This document shows positions 50,902 through 59,638 of a DNA stretch of 64,000 nucleotides, piece after piece (position 1 is the first letter of the stretch; every line of letters starts with the position of its first letter). Source of the stretch: Acidimicrobiales bacterium (GTDB lineage: Bacteria; Actinomycetota; Acidimicrobiia; Acidimicrobiales; Palsa-688); NCBI GenBank assembly GCA_036378675.1, contig DASUWA010000031.1, positions 1 through 64,000 on the forward strand, read 5' to 3'. The notes beneath the pieces are model-generated. The model saw only the letters and a program-made list of their open reading frames with translations, made no database searches and was not told where the DNA came from. Both the position numbers and the translations under genes were made by a program.

Positions 50902-50926
50902 GTCGCGGATCGGACCTCGACCCGAC

Positions 50927-51451
50927 TCAGGCTCTGGGCCAGGCCTCCCGCACCTTCTTGGCGGTCACCGGCAACGCCTCTGGGAGAACCCGGGCGTCGG
51001 CTACCGAGGTCATGAAGTTCGTATCGCCATACCAGCGGGGAAGCGCATGGATGTGGAAGTGCCCCGGAACGCCGGCGCCGGCGGAGCGTCCCAGGTTCGC
51101 GCCGACGTTCAAGCCGTCAGGGCCGTAGGCGGTCTTCAATGCGACGACCGATTGGCTGAGTCCTTGCCATAAGGCGGCGGATTCTTCGACGGTGAGAGCC
51201 TCGAGTTCGCCGACGTGGCGGGTCGGCATCACCATCAGGTGGCCGGTCGAGTACGGATAGGCGTTGAGGATCGCGAACGCCAGCCCTCCGGGGTGTCGCC
51301 ACATGATGTGGGTCACCTCGTCGGGCTCGCCGCTGTTGAGGATCCTGCAGAAGACGCAGTCGTCCGGTTCGCTTTTGCCCGCCGGCTTTCCGCTGACCGA
51401 TTCGATGTACTCGCTGCGCCAACCGGCCCACAGCCGCTCGAGCGAGCTCAC
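50927..51451 (-). CDS. HIT-family hydrolase (Ap4A phosphorylase-like)
   Basis: 174 residues. CVFCRIL near residue 43 is a structural Cys pair, and the HIT triad is in GHFHIHALPRWYGD. The homologue in Mycobacterium at this position (between thrS and pgsA) is an Ap4A phosphorylase, so degradation of dinucleoside polyphosphates made by aminoacyl-tRNA synthetases is likely. The GTG at 51449-51451 overlaps the thrS stop by four bases (GTGA); the longer open frame upstream is out-of-frame thrS sequence. Confidence 0.92.
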   Translation of the reverse strand: MSSLERLWAGWRSEYIESVSGKPAGKSEPDDCVFCRILNSGEPDEVTHIMWRHPGGLAFAILNAYPYSTGHLMVMPTRHVGELEALTVEESAALWQGLSQSVVALKTAYGPDGLNVGANLGRSAGAGVPGHFHIHALPRWYGDTNFMTSVADARVLPEALPVTAKKVREAWPRA

Positions 51452-53418
51452 GTTGAGGAGGGCGACAAGCCGTGCGCCTCGACCTCGGCAACCACCGAGG
51501 ACAGAAAGGCATCGAGGGGCACGCCGCGATCCGGCCGTTCTTTGTCCCTCGAATTCACGCCCACAGTGCGCGCAGCGACATCCTCGTCGCCGACCACGAG
51601 CACGTACGGGATCTTCTCCAGCTTCGCTTTGCGAACCCGCCCGTTGAGCGGCTCGTCGGCAGGCAGGACCTCGACTCTCAGGCCGGCGGAACGGAGGGCT
51701 GCAGCAACCTCCGCCGCGTACTCCTCGTGGTCGTCGCGCACCGGCAGGACCGAGACCTGCACCGGTGACAACCACGTCGGCAGCGCGCCGGCGAAGTGCT
51801 CGATGAGGATGCCAAAGAAGCGCTCTATCGATCCGAACAGCGCGCGGTGGATCATGTACGGCCGGTGCCGGGCATTGTCGGCGCCGACGTACTCCATGTC
51901 GAACCGCTGCGGTTCCTGGAGGTCGACCTGCAGGGTGGAAACCTGCCAGCGCCGTCCGATCGCGTCGCGCACGTGCACGTCGATCTTCGGCGCGTAGAAA
52001 GCCCCCTCGCCCTCGGCGACGACGTACGGGATTTCCGCGGCTCCGAGCGCGTGGCGGAGAGCATCGGTGGCGATGTCCCACTCCTCCGGCTCGCCGACGA
52101 ACTTCTCCGGGCGCGTCGCCAGCTCCGCCTCGAACTCGGTGAGACCAAAAGCGCGGAGGATGCGAAGGACGAACGCGAGCAGATCGGCGAGCTCCGGCGC
52201 GAGCTGCTCCGGGGTGCAGAAGATGTGGGAGTCGTCCTGGGTTATCCCCCGGACGCGGAGGAGACCGTTGAGCACTCCGGAACGTTCGAACCGGTACACG
52301 GTCCCGAACTCGAACAACCTGATCGGCAGCTCGCGGTAGGAATGCTGGCGCGCCTTGTAGATCAGGATGTGCATCGGGCAGTTCATCGGCTTGAGGTAGT
52401 AGGTGGCACCCTCCATTTCCATTGGGGGGTACATGCCGTCCTTGTACCAGGCGAGGTGGCCGGAGGTTTCATAAAGGTTGGACTTGGCGAGGTGAGGCGT
52501 CCAGACGAACTGGTAGCCGGCCTTCTCGTGCTCCTCCCGGCTGTAGTCCTCCATCAGCTTTCGGATGAGCCCGCCCTTCGGATGGAACACCGGCAGCCCG
52601 CCGCCGATTTCGGGCGGGAAGTGGAACAGGTCGAGTTCTGCGCCCAGCCGGCGGTGGTCACGCTTCTCGGCTTCCTCGAGGCGGTGCAAGTGGTCCTCGA
52701 GCGCGGCCTTCGACTCCCAGGCGGTGCCGTAGATGCGCTGGAGTTGGGGCCTTTTCTCGTCCCCGCGCCAGTACGCCGCGGCAACCTTCATGAGCTTGAA
52801 GTTGCCGAGCCGCCCGGTCGACGGGACGTGAGGACCGCGGCAGAGGTCGACGAACTTCTCGTTGTTGCGGTACGCAGAGACTGCGCTGGCGCTCACGCCC
52901 TCCTCGGCGTCGGCCGGGTCGACCGCTTCGATGATCTCGCGCTTGTAGGGCTGATCGGCGAAGATCTCGAGCCCCTCGTCGACGCTGTGCTCCTCGCGGA
53001 CGAATGGCTGATCTTCCTTGATGATCTCGCGCATCCGTTGATCGATCCTCTCGAGGTCGTCAGCGCTGAAGTGCGCTCCACCGGGAAGTTCGAAGTCGTA
53101 GTAGAAGCCGTCCTCGATCGGCGGGCCGATCGCGTATTTCGCCCCGGGCCAAAGGTCCGTCACCGCTTGCGCGAGGACGTGAGCGGTGGAGTGGCGCAAG
53201 ACGTGGCGGCCGGCCTCGGTGCTATCGGTGATGACGGAGAGGTGGTCGCCGTTCTTGAGAGGCCGGTTGAGGTCGGCTTCGGCTCCATCGATCTCTACTG
53301 CCACCGCCGCCTTGGCCAGCCCGCGCCCGATGGATGCGGCCAGGTCGGCGCCCGTGGAGCCGGCGGGCAACTCTTTTGAGGAACCGTCGGGAAGGGTGAC
53401 TGTTATCTGGTCGGCCAT
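51448..53418 (-). CDS. thrS: Threonyl-tRNA synthetase
   Basis: 656-residue class II synthetase. TGS domain (VTLPDGSSKELPAGSTGADL), editing domain with HSTAHVLAQAV and a second zinc motif, core with MNCPMHILIYKARQHSYREL, VRGITQDDSHIFCTPEQ, and a C-terminal anticodon domain (VSVLPVRDDHEEYAAEVAAA, YVLVVGDEDVAART). Length typical. Coupled to the HIT gene downstream. Confidence 0.97.
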   Translation of the reverse strand: MADQITVTLPDGSSKELPAGSTGADLAASIGRGLAKAAVAVEIDGAEADLNRPLKNGDHLSVITDSTEAGRHVLRHSTAHVLAQAVTDLWPGAKYAIGPPIEDGFYYDFELPGGAHFSADDLERIDQRMREIIKEDQPFVREEHSVDEGLEIFADQPYKREIIEAVDPADAEEGVSASAVSAYRNNEKFVDLCRGPHVPSTGRLGNFKLMKVAAAYWRGDEKRPQLQRIYGTAWESKAALEDHLHRLEEAEKRDHRRLGAELDLFHFPPEIGGGLPVFHPKGGLIRKLMEDYSREEHEKAGYQFVWTPHLAKSNLYETSGHLAWYKDGMYPPMEMEGATYYLKPMNCPMHILIYKARQHSYRELPIRLFEFGTVYRFERSGVLNGLLRVRGITQDDSHIFCTPEQLAPELADLLAFVLRILRAFGLTEFEAELATRPEKFVGEPEEWDIATDALRHALGAAEIPYVVAEGEGAFYAPKIDVHVRDAIGRRWQVSTLQVDLQEPQRFDMEYVGADNARHRPYMIHRALFGSIERFFGILIEHFAGALPTWLSPVQVSVLPVRDDHEEYAAEVAAALRSAGLRVEVLPADEPLNGRVRKAKLEKIPYVLVVGDEDVAARTVGVNSRDKERPDRGVPLDAFLSSVVAEVEAHGLSPSST

Positions 53419-53487
53419 GGCCTCACGAGATTACGGGAGCGGCTGGTGAGTACCGGTCTGTTTCCATCGGGTTCGATCTGAGCCTTG

Positions 53488-54618
53488 CTAACGATCTCCG
53501 TTCGGCTTGAGCGTGATGCCGAGGAGCTCCGCTGGCTCGGATACACCCCTTCCCGACGAGGCCGCCGAATCGATCGCCGCTATCGCCGCCGGAGTGTCGA
53601 GGTCGTTGTCGAGCGCTGCTCGCACCTCCTCGAGAGCAGCGTCGCCTGCGCCGGCAGCCCGCCAGCGCTCGATCCGGTCGGTCGCTTCACGCATGAGTCC
53701 GTCGTCCCAGTCCCATTCGTCTCGGTAGTGGTGGGAGCTCACCGCGAGACGGATCGCCTGCGGAGCCCAGTCCTTCAAGAGGTCGTGGACGAACACCAGG
53801 TTGCCGAGCGACTTGGACATCTTCACCCCATCCAGGCGGACCAGCCCGACGTGCATCCAGTGCCGAACGAAACGCGAACCTGTCGCTGCTTCCGACTGCG
53901 CGGCCTCGCACTCGTGGTGCGGGAAGATAAGGTCGCATCCCCCACCGTGCAGATCGATCGTCTCCCCGAGCTCGCGCAACGCCAGCGCGGAGCACTCGAT
54001 GTGCCAACCCGGCCGGCCCGGACCCCACAACGACTGCCACTCCGGCTCGCCCGGCGCCGACGGCTGCCAAAGCACGAAATCGAGAGGGTCACGTTTGTGA
54101 GGATCGTCAGGGTTGCCCCCGCGCTCGGCAGCAAGCTCGAGCATCGTGGAGCGGTCGAGATGGCTCACCTGCCCGAACCGGGAGAACGACGACACGTCGA
54201 AGTAGACACCGCCCCCAGCCTGGTAGGCGTGACCGGATTCGAGGACCATTCCGATGAAACCGAGGATGTCGGGGATTGCCGACGTTGCTCGGGGCTCGGA
54301 GAATGCAGGCAGCAGTCCCAGGGCGGTCATGTCGGCGTCGAACCTGCTGACCTCCTCGGCGGCAAGATCGAGATAGTGGACGCCTAGCTCCTTGGCCTTG
54401 CGCAGAATGTCGTCGTCGACGTCGGTCACGTTGCGCACGCAGCGTGTCTCGTGGCCGAGGTCCCGCAGCCTCCGTTGCAGGATGTCGTACGCAATGTAGG
54501 TGGCGGCGTGTCCCAGGTGCGCGGAGTCGTACGGGGTGATGCCGCACGTGTACATGCGGACGACGTGTCCCGGTTCGAAATCGACTACTTCGGCCCTCGC
54601 CGTGTCATAAAGGCGCAC
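53488..54618 (-). CDS. mshC: Cysteine-GlcN-inositol ligase of mycothiol synthesis
   Basis: 376 residues, related to cysteinyl-tRNA synthetase but with MshC hallmarks: MYTCGITPYDSAHLGHAATY (HIGH-like site), FPHHECEAAQSEAATG, and KMSKSLGNLVFVHDLLKDWA. No C-terminal anticodon domain, as in MshC. It joins cysteine to GlcN-Ins, the third step of mycothiol synthesis, so the cell likely uses mycothiol as its main thiol. Its start overlaps nothing; the F420 oxidoreductase-like gene ends 7 bp upstream. A true cysS would be longer (~460 aa). Confidence 0.9.
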   Translation of the reverse strand: MRLYDTARAEVVDFEPGHVVRMYTCGITPYDSAHLGHAATYIAYDILQRRLRDLGHETRCVRNVTDVDDDILRKAKELGVHYLDLAAEEVSRFDADMTALGLLPAFSEPRATSAIPDILGFIGMVLESGHAYQAGGGVYFDVSSFSRFGQVSHLDRSTMLELAAERGGNPDDPHKRDPLDFVLWQPSAPGEPEWQSLWGPGRPGWHIECSALALRELGETIDLHGGGCDLIFPHHECEAAQSEAATGSRFVRHWMHVGLVRLDGVKMSKSLGNLVFVHDLLKDWAPQAIRLAVSSHHYRDEWDWDDGLMREATDRIERWRAAGAGDAALEEVRAALDNDLDTPAAIAAIDSAASSGRGVSEPAELLGITLKPNGDR

Positions 54619-54625
54619 GGGTCCG

Positions 54626-55324
54626 TCAACCTCCCGGGGTGAGCGCCTGTTCCCGACCGGGAAGGTCGCGTTCCGGGAGGCCCGTGATCCGGATGGCAGC
54701 GTGGGTCTTGTAGTGCCGGTTCACCTCGAGCAACGCCGGAGTGAGAGCCTCGATCGCCAGCGCACTGGAGGCGCCGCCTGAGTCGACACCGCGTAAACCC
54801 GGCAGCTGGTCGATCAGGCCGATCACCGTCGCGGCTGCGTCGCGGTCGTCCGAGCAGACCATGACGTCGGCTTCGAGAGGGTGGTCGAGGTCGCTCCAGG
54901 GACCGGCAGGTAGATGGTGAAAGGCGCCCACCACCCTCGATCGGGGCAGCGCCCGGACGACGGCAACGGTCACCGAACCGGTAGGAGGAAGGAGCGGCAC
55001 CATCTCCTTGCCCCATCTGGTGAGGGCGTTGGCCATGGTTATGACGATCTTCCCAGCGAGCTTGGATTCGTGGGCGGTAACGGTGGCGAGGATCCCTTCC
55101 CAGGGTGTGGCGACGATGACGAGTTCGGCGTCGGCGGCGGTGTCGTTGTCCGCCGGGACCAGACGCAGGTCCCGATCCTGCCACCGGTCGCGCAAGTCGC
55201 GAACCGTCTCCTCAGCCCGCTCGAGCGCTCTCGATCCGACCAGGACCTCGTGCCCGGCGCCGGCGAACTGCACAACCGCCGCGTGTCCTGCCGGTCCGGT
55301 CGCTCCCAAAACTCCGATCTGCAC
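54626..55324 (-). CDS. NADPH:F420 oxidoreductase-like protein
   Basis: 232 residues of the F420-dependent NADP reductase family. Rossmann motif QIGVLGATGPAGHAAVVQFA, VGSRALERAEE (NADP phosphate site), VIVATPWEGILATV, GKIVITMANAL, RVVGAFHHLPAG, DVMVCSDDRDAAATVIGLI, and a C-terminal EALTPALLEVNRHYKTHAAI. It would balance F420H2 and NADPH. Many actinobacterial members are annotated npdG/fno without proof. Followed by mshC in the same direction. Confidence 0.85.
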   Translation of the reverse strand: MQIGVLGATGPAGHAAVVQFAGAGHEVLVGSRALERAEETVRDLRDRWQDRDLRLVPADNDTAADAELVIVATPWEGILATVTAHESKLAGKIVITMANALTRWGKEMVPLLPPTGSVTVAVVRALPRSRVVGAFHHLPAGPWSDLDHPLEADVMVCSDDRDAAATVIGLIDQLPGLRGVDSGGASSALAIEALTPALLEVNRHYKTHAAIRITGLPERDLPGREQALTPGG

Positions 55325-55418
55325 CCGGGCAGACTTGCACGGGAGGGCCGGACGGGTCGATTCGACGCATCCGACCCTCCGACCAGCTGGACATCGTTTT
55401 CGCCGTTAGCGTTGGAAG

Positions 55419-55886
55419 GTGGCACTTGTCGATTCGCTGCGATCCAGACTACGACGGGCCGTTACTACTCCTCGGGTTCCTCGGGTAGTCGGCGGCGACT
55501 TGCGGAGCCGGCCTCTGCCGCCCGGGTCGCCGGCTCCGGCGATATCAGGAGTGTCGCCGAACGGCTCGCCGGTGGGAGTGGAGACAAATGTCGCCAACTT
55601 GAGGGTGGTCTTCCTCACCGCCGAGTGCAAAGAATGTCAGGAGTCATGGCGGTGCTTGTCGGCGGAGCCAAGCGCCGCCACGATCGTGGTGACACCGGGA
55701 CCGGAAACCGAAAGCTCCCGCAGGATCGCTGACTTGTCCCGGTCCAAGCCGCCGATCACCGCACCGGGACAACCGTTACGAGTCGTGATGTCATCTGCCA
55801 CCTGGCATGCCTACGGGGTCACGAAGGCACCGTGGCGGGTGGAGATAGAGGCTGGGAGGGTCGCCAGTAGCAAGCCGCTCGAGTAG
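55419..55886 (+). CDS. Thioredoxin-like hypothetical protein
   Basis: 155 residues, GTG start with GGAAG directly adjacent (poor spacing; a stop codon three codons further up leaves no other upstream start). A peroxiredoxin/thioredoxin-like beginning (GSPAPAISGVSPNGSPVGVE, then RVVFLTAECKECQESWRCL) places a CKEC pair where the redox CxxC would be. The rest is short for a full thioredoxin fold. No signal peptide seen. Divergent from the F420 oxidoreductase-like gene. Identity uncertain. Confidence 0.6.
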   Translation: MALVDSLRSRLRRAVTTPRVPRVVGGDLRSRPLPPGSPAPAISGVSPNGSPVGVETNVANLRVVFLTAECKECQESWRCLSAEPSAATIVVTPGPETESSRRIADLSRSKPPITAPGQPLRVVMSSATWHAYGVTKAPWRVEIEAGRVASSKPLE

Positions 55887-55899
55887 CGGAAAACCTTCC

Positions 55900-57132
55900 T
55901 TAGCTCACCCGAGGCCGGCCTTCAGCGCTTCGTTCCAAATCGCCGCCGAGCAGATGCTCAATCCGCTCGACCGCGTCGAACACATCAACGAAACGGGTAT
56001 ACGCCGCCGCCGGCCCCAGTCGGATCGTGTCGGGCACCCGGAAGTCGGGCACCACCAAATCCCGCGCGATCAGGGAGCTACAGATCGGCCACGCCTCCGG
56101 GTGGATCAGCGACACATGGGCCCCTCGCCTCGACGGGTCGGCCGGCGACCCGAGCCGAACACCAAGCGGCTCGAGGCGTTCGGCGACCAGATCGACCAGC
56201 CTTTCGGTCAGGGCCTGCGACTTCTCCCACAGCCTGTCGAGGCCCGCCTCCAGCAGGACCGAGACGGCCGCGTCCACTGCTATAAGACCGAGCACAGGCG
56301 GCGAGCCAGCCGCAAAACGACCCACCCCCTCCACCGGCTCGAACACCTGCCCCATCTCGAACTGGTCCCGCTGGGCAAACCAGCCCGAAATCGGCGAGCG
56401 CAGCCGAGACTGCAGATCGCGCCGCACGTAGAGAAACGCCGGTGCGCCGGGCCCGGCGTTGAGGTATTTGTAGGTGCACCCGACGGCCAAATCCGCCTCT
56501 CCACCATCGAGGTCGACAGGAACCGCGCCGGCGCTGTGGCAGAGGTCCCACAGCATCACGGCGCCTCGGCTGTGAACCAACGAGGTGACCTCGGCAATGT
56601 CGAGGCGCGCAGCGGAGCGGTAGTTGACATGCGAGAGGCACACAAGAGCGGTTTGGTCGTCCACGGCTGAATCGAGATCTGCGACGTCGACTCCCTCGAT
56701 TGGATCAGACCGGATCTGTCGAAGTTCGGTTCCTCGGAGGCCTGCTAAGACGTAACGGTCGGTCGGAAACTCGTTCTCGTCGCAGACGATCACCGAACGG
56801 CCCGACTGGAGCGAGAGCGTCGCGCTGGCGAGCTTGTACAGGTTCACGGTCGTGGAGTCGCCCACCATCACCTGACCTGGCGCTGCCCCGATCAGCTGCC
56901 CAACCTGGTCCCCGACCGCGAAAGGTAGTTCGACCCATTCGTGCCACCCGCCGACCACCTTCGAGCGCCACTCCCCCATGCCCGAGCTCAACGCATCCGC
57001 TACCCGCCGCGACAACCTTCCCAAGGAGTTGCCGTCCATGTATATCGGGCCGCTCTCGTCGATGAAGAACTCGTCACGAAGAGACGCGAGCGGGTCCGAC
57101 CGGTCCAGCGCCTCCGCCCGCGCTCGGTCCAC
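55900..57132 (-). CDS. kynU: Kynureninase
   Basis: 410-residue PLP enzyme of tryptophan catabolism converting kynurenine to anthranilate and alanine. Motifs: IYMDGNSLGRLSRRV, VGDSTTVNLYKLASATL, CLSHVNYRSAARLDI, and the PLP-Lys region VGCTYKYLNAGPGAPAFLYV. Fully conserved in length. Other kyn or NAD synthesis genes are not nearby. Thirteen bp from the convergent thioredoxin-like gene. Confidence 0.94.
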   Translation of the reverse strand: MDRARAEALDRSDPLASLRDEFFIDESGPIYMDGNSLGRLSRRVADALSSGMGEWRSKVVGGWHEWVELPFAVGDQVGQLIGAAPGQVMVGDSTTVNLYKLASATLSLQSGRSVIVCDENEFPTDRYVLAGLRGTELRQIRSDPIEGVDVADLDSAVDDQTALVCLSHVNYRSAARLDIAEVTSLVHSRGAVMLWDLCHSAGAVPVDLDGGEADLAVGCTYKYLNAGPGAPAFLYVRRDLQSRLRSPISGWFAQRDQFEMGQVFEPVEGVGRFAAGSPPVLGLIAVDAAVSVLLEAGLDRLWEKSQALTERLVDLVAERLEPLGVRLGSPADPSRRGAHVSLIHPEAWPICSSLIARDLVVPDFRVPDTIRLGPAAAYTRFVDVFDAVERIEHLLGGDLERSAEGRPRVS

Positions 57133-57152
57133 GCCTCCAGACGGTTCCTCTT

Positions 57153-57737
57153 TCAGCGGCGGCCGGCGCGTTCCGACTCGATCGACGAGATGATGTCGTC
57201 GAACACCTTCTCGACCGGCTGCTGTCCGTCGATGTCGACGACCAGGCCCCTGCCGGCGTAGTAGCCCAACAACGGCTCGGTCTCGTTGTCGAAAACGTCG
57301 AGCCGGTGCTCGATGATCTCGATCGTGTCATCGGTTCGACCTTCCGCTTCGGCGCGAGCGAGCAGACGTCGAAGCAGCTCGTCGCGGCTGACGATCAGAT
57401 GAACCACGGCCTGGAGCTCCACGCCCTCGACCTGCATGGCCCACGCGTACGCCTCCTCCGCCTGGCGCAAGGTGCGCGGGAACCCGTCGAGCACGTATCC
57501 ACCCGCCCGCGCGGCGCGCAGCACCGGGCCGGCGAGCATTTGCATCACCAGATCGTCGGGAACGAGGTCGCCGCGCTTCAGGTAAGCCGCTGCAATCCGT
57601 CCGATTGGCGTGCCGGCCGCGACTTCTTTACGAAAAAGGTCCCCGCTCGACAGGTGAGCGACCCCGTAGTGGGAGGCAAGCTTTGCAGCTTGAGTCCCCT
57701 TGCCCGCACCCGGCGGAGCCACCATCAACAAGCGCAT
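57153..57737 (-). CDS. adk: Adenylate kinase
   Basis: 194-residue nucleotide kinase: P-loop APPGAGKGTQAAKL, SSGDLFRKEVAAGTPIG, VLDGFPRTLRQAEE, RRLLARAEAEGRTDDTIE. The LID is the short form without zinc Cys, as in many actinobacteria. Stands between kynU and the chelatase gene rather than in the usual secY-adk-map ribosomal protein cluster, so it may be an additional or relocated copy. Confidence 0.92.
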   Translation of the reverse strand: MRLLMVAPPGAGKGTQAAKLASHYGVAHLSSGDLFRKEVAAGTPIGRIAAAYLKRGDLVPDDLVMQMLAGPVLRAARAGGYVLDGFPRTLRQAEEAYAWAMQVEGVELQAVVHLIVSRDELLRRLLARAEAEGRTDDTIEIIEHRLDVFDNETEPLLGYYAGRGLVVDIDGQQPVEKVFDDIISSIESERAGRR

Positions 57738-57802
57738 GCGACACCATACAAGCGGGCTCGCGGAAGCGGGGCTGCCGGGAGCGACCCACTCGATGGCAAC
57801 AC

Positions 57803-59638
57803 TCAGGCCACCGGCCCGGTCCGTTCGCGCGCCACGCGCTCGACCGTGCCGGCCGGGTTGTCGCTGAACGCGCCGGCAGGAACATGTTGCGCTCCCATGC
57901 GTTCGGCCAGCTGCCTGGCGAGCCCGAGAATCGGGCCGCCCCCGGCTCCTTCCACGTCCACGATGACGGAGTCCACGCCCGCCCGACGGATCGCATCCGC
58001 GGCGCTCGTGGCCGCCTCGAGCGGGTCCAGCCCGTCGGGGGCGAAGGTCGCCCGGCCGTCGGTGATCACAACGAGCAGCGGTCGATGCGTCGACGCCTTC
58101 GTCTTGGCGATTTCTAGCGCACGGGTAAGTCCCGCATGCAGAGGTGTGCGTCCGCCTGTCGGTAGAACCTGGAGCCGCGCTCTTGCCACCTCCACGCTGG
58201 ACGTCGGGCGCAGCAGCAGCTCGGCCCCCTCACCCCGGAAGCTGACGAGCGACACGAGATCGCGGCGCTGGTAGGCGTCGACCAGGAGCCCGAGGACGGC
58301 AGAGCGGGCAGCTTCGACCCGCTGGGGGGCGCCCATAGATCCCGAGGCGTCGACCGCAACGACGACGTGATGAGCCTGGCTGTGCTCCCTCACCGCCTCA
58401 CGCACATCTCCCTCTGCCACGAGGGGCTGATCCGGTTCTGCAATCGCCGAACGGCGTGCTGCCGCCGCGCGCACGGTGGCACCAACCGCGACCGAGGCGA
58501 TCGGGCCGCGTGGAACCCGGTCGCCTATGAGCCGCCCGCGAGAGGCCCGAGCTTTGCTGCCCCCGCCGGCGGCGGAGGTGCGCGGCCCATTCCCTCGGGA
58601 AGGCAAGGGGATCAGGCCCGGACGGGGTTCCCTCGGCTCCGCACCATCACTGGCCTCTCGGCGATCACTGGCCTCAGGGTGATCCCTGAGCTCTCCATGA
58701 TCTCCGGCGGCCGTTTCCTCGCCCGCCCCGAGGTGCTCGTCCATAGCCGAATCGAGCTCATCATGATCGATCCCTGCTGGATCGAGGGGATCCCGCCGAG
58801 CGCGGTGCACCAGCGCCATCGGAGCTACCCGACGCACATCCTCGGAGGTCGTTGCGTCCCTTCCCTCCCAGCCGGCGAGCGCGGCCGCCGCGCGGCAGAT
58901 GGTCAGGTCCGCTCGGAGTCCCTCGGCTCCGACCGACGCGCACAACGCGCTGATGCTCGCGACGAGTTCGTCGCAAAGCGTCGCCGGCGTCGCAGCCGAA
59001 AGCCGCTTTGCGAGCGCGGCCTGTGCCCCGGCGAAGTCTTTCTTCACAGCCTCTGGATCGGCGTCGAACTCCAACCGCCGGCGCACTGCCGTCGCCCGGT
59101 CATCGGGCGCCGTCGAGGAGCGAACATCCACGGCCAAACCGAAGCGGTCCAGCAGCTGCGGGCGCAGGTCTCCCTCTTCGGGGTTCATGGACCCGACCAG
59201 CAAGAAACGGCTGCGGTGCGAATGGGAGATGCCCTCTCTTTCGACGAAGTTGACCCCGCTCGCCGCTACATCCAGAAGGACGTCGACGAGATGGTCGGGC
59301 AGCAGGTTGACCTCGTCGACATAGAGGACTCCGCCGTCGGCAAGCGCGAGCAGGCCCGGATCGAACCGCTTCTCTCCGCCGGTGAGAGCAGCCGCCAGGT
59401 GGATCGTTCCGACGACGCGGTCCTCGGTCGCTCCCACGGGCAGCTCCACGAACGGTGACGACCCGGGAAGCAGGTCCGCCAGCCCCCGCGCGAGAGTTGA
59501 CTTCGCGCTGCCCTTTTCCCCTCGTAGGAGAACGCCACCGATCTTCGGGTCGACTGCGTTCAGCAAAAGCGCGAGCTTCGCTTCCTCCTGGCCCACAACT
59601 GCCGAAAAGGGCAGCAAGTTCACCTCGACTCCTCCCAA
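57803..59638 (-). CDS. Fused ChlI/ChlD-type chelatase subunit for CobN
   Basis: 611 residues: an AAA+ ChlI/BchI-like domain (Walker [16 protein letters not shown], Walker [39 protein letters not shown]), a charged linker (about 300-400), and a VWA domain with MIDAS motif [11 protein letters not shown], later [15 protein letters not shown] and VITDGRATF. Such ChlI-ChlD fusions accompany CobN in actinobacteria and probably power cobalt insertion into hydrogenobyrinic acid diamide in place of CobS/CobT. It overlaps cobN by 19 bases. Confidence 0.9.
   Translation of the reverse strand: MGGVEVNLLPFSAVVGQEEAKLALLLNAVDPKIGGVLLRGEKGSAKSTLARGLADLLPGSSPFVELPVGATEDRVVGTIHLAAALTGGEKRFDPGLLALADGGVLYVDEVNLLPDHLVDVLLDVAASGVNFVEREGISHSHRSRFLLVGSMNPEEGDLRPQLLDRFGLAVDVRSSTAPDDRATAVRRRLEFDADPEAVKKDFAGAQAALAKRLSAATPATLCDELVASISALCASVGAEGLRADLTICRAAAALAGWEGRDATTSEDVRRVAPMALVHRARRDPLDPAGIDHDELDSAMDEHLGAGEETAAGDHGELRDHPEASDRREASDGAEPREPRPGLIPLPSRGNGPRTSAAGGGSKARASRGRLIGDRVPRGPIASVAVGATVRAAAARRSAIAEPDQPLVAEGDVREAVREHSQAHHVVVAVDASGSMGAPQRVEAARSAVLGLLVDAYQRRDLVSLVSFRGEGAELLLRPTSSVEVARARLQVLPTGGRTPLHAGLTRALEIAKTKASTHRPLLVVITDGRATFAPDGLDPLEAATSAADAIRRAGVDSVIVDVEGAGGGPILGLARQLAERMGAQHVPAGAFSDNPAGTVERVARERTGPVA

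Noticed and set aside
50927-52081. A 384-codon frame covering the HIT gene
   Set aside because: The upstream part is arginine-rich out-of-frame thrS sequence; the GTG overlapping the thrS stop gives the real 174-residue HIT protein.
51796-53379. Long plus-strand open frame opposite thrS
   Set aside because: Typical GC-rich antisense shadow with no domain, ribosome site or conserved pattern; thrS is unmistakable on the other strand.
53488-54618. Cysteinyl-tRNA synthetase (cysS)
   Set aside because: Length of 376 residues, lack of anticodon domain and the GITPYDSAHLGHA and KMSKSLGNLVFV forms favour MshC.
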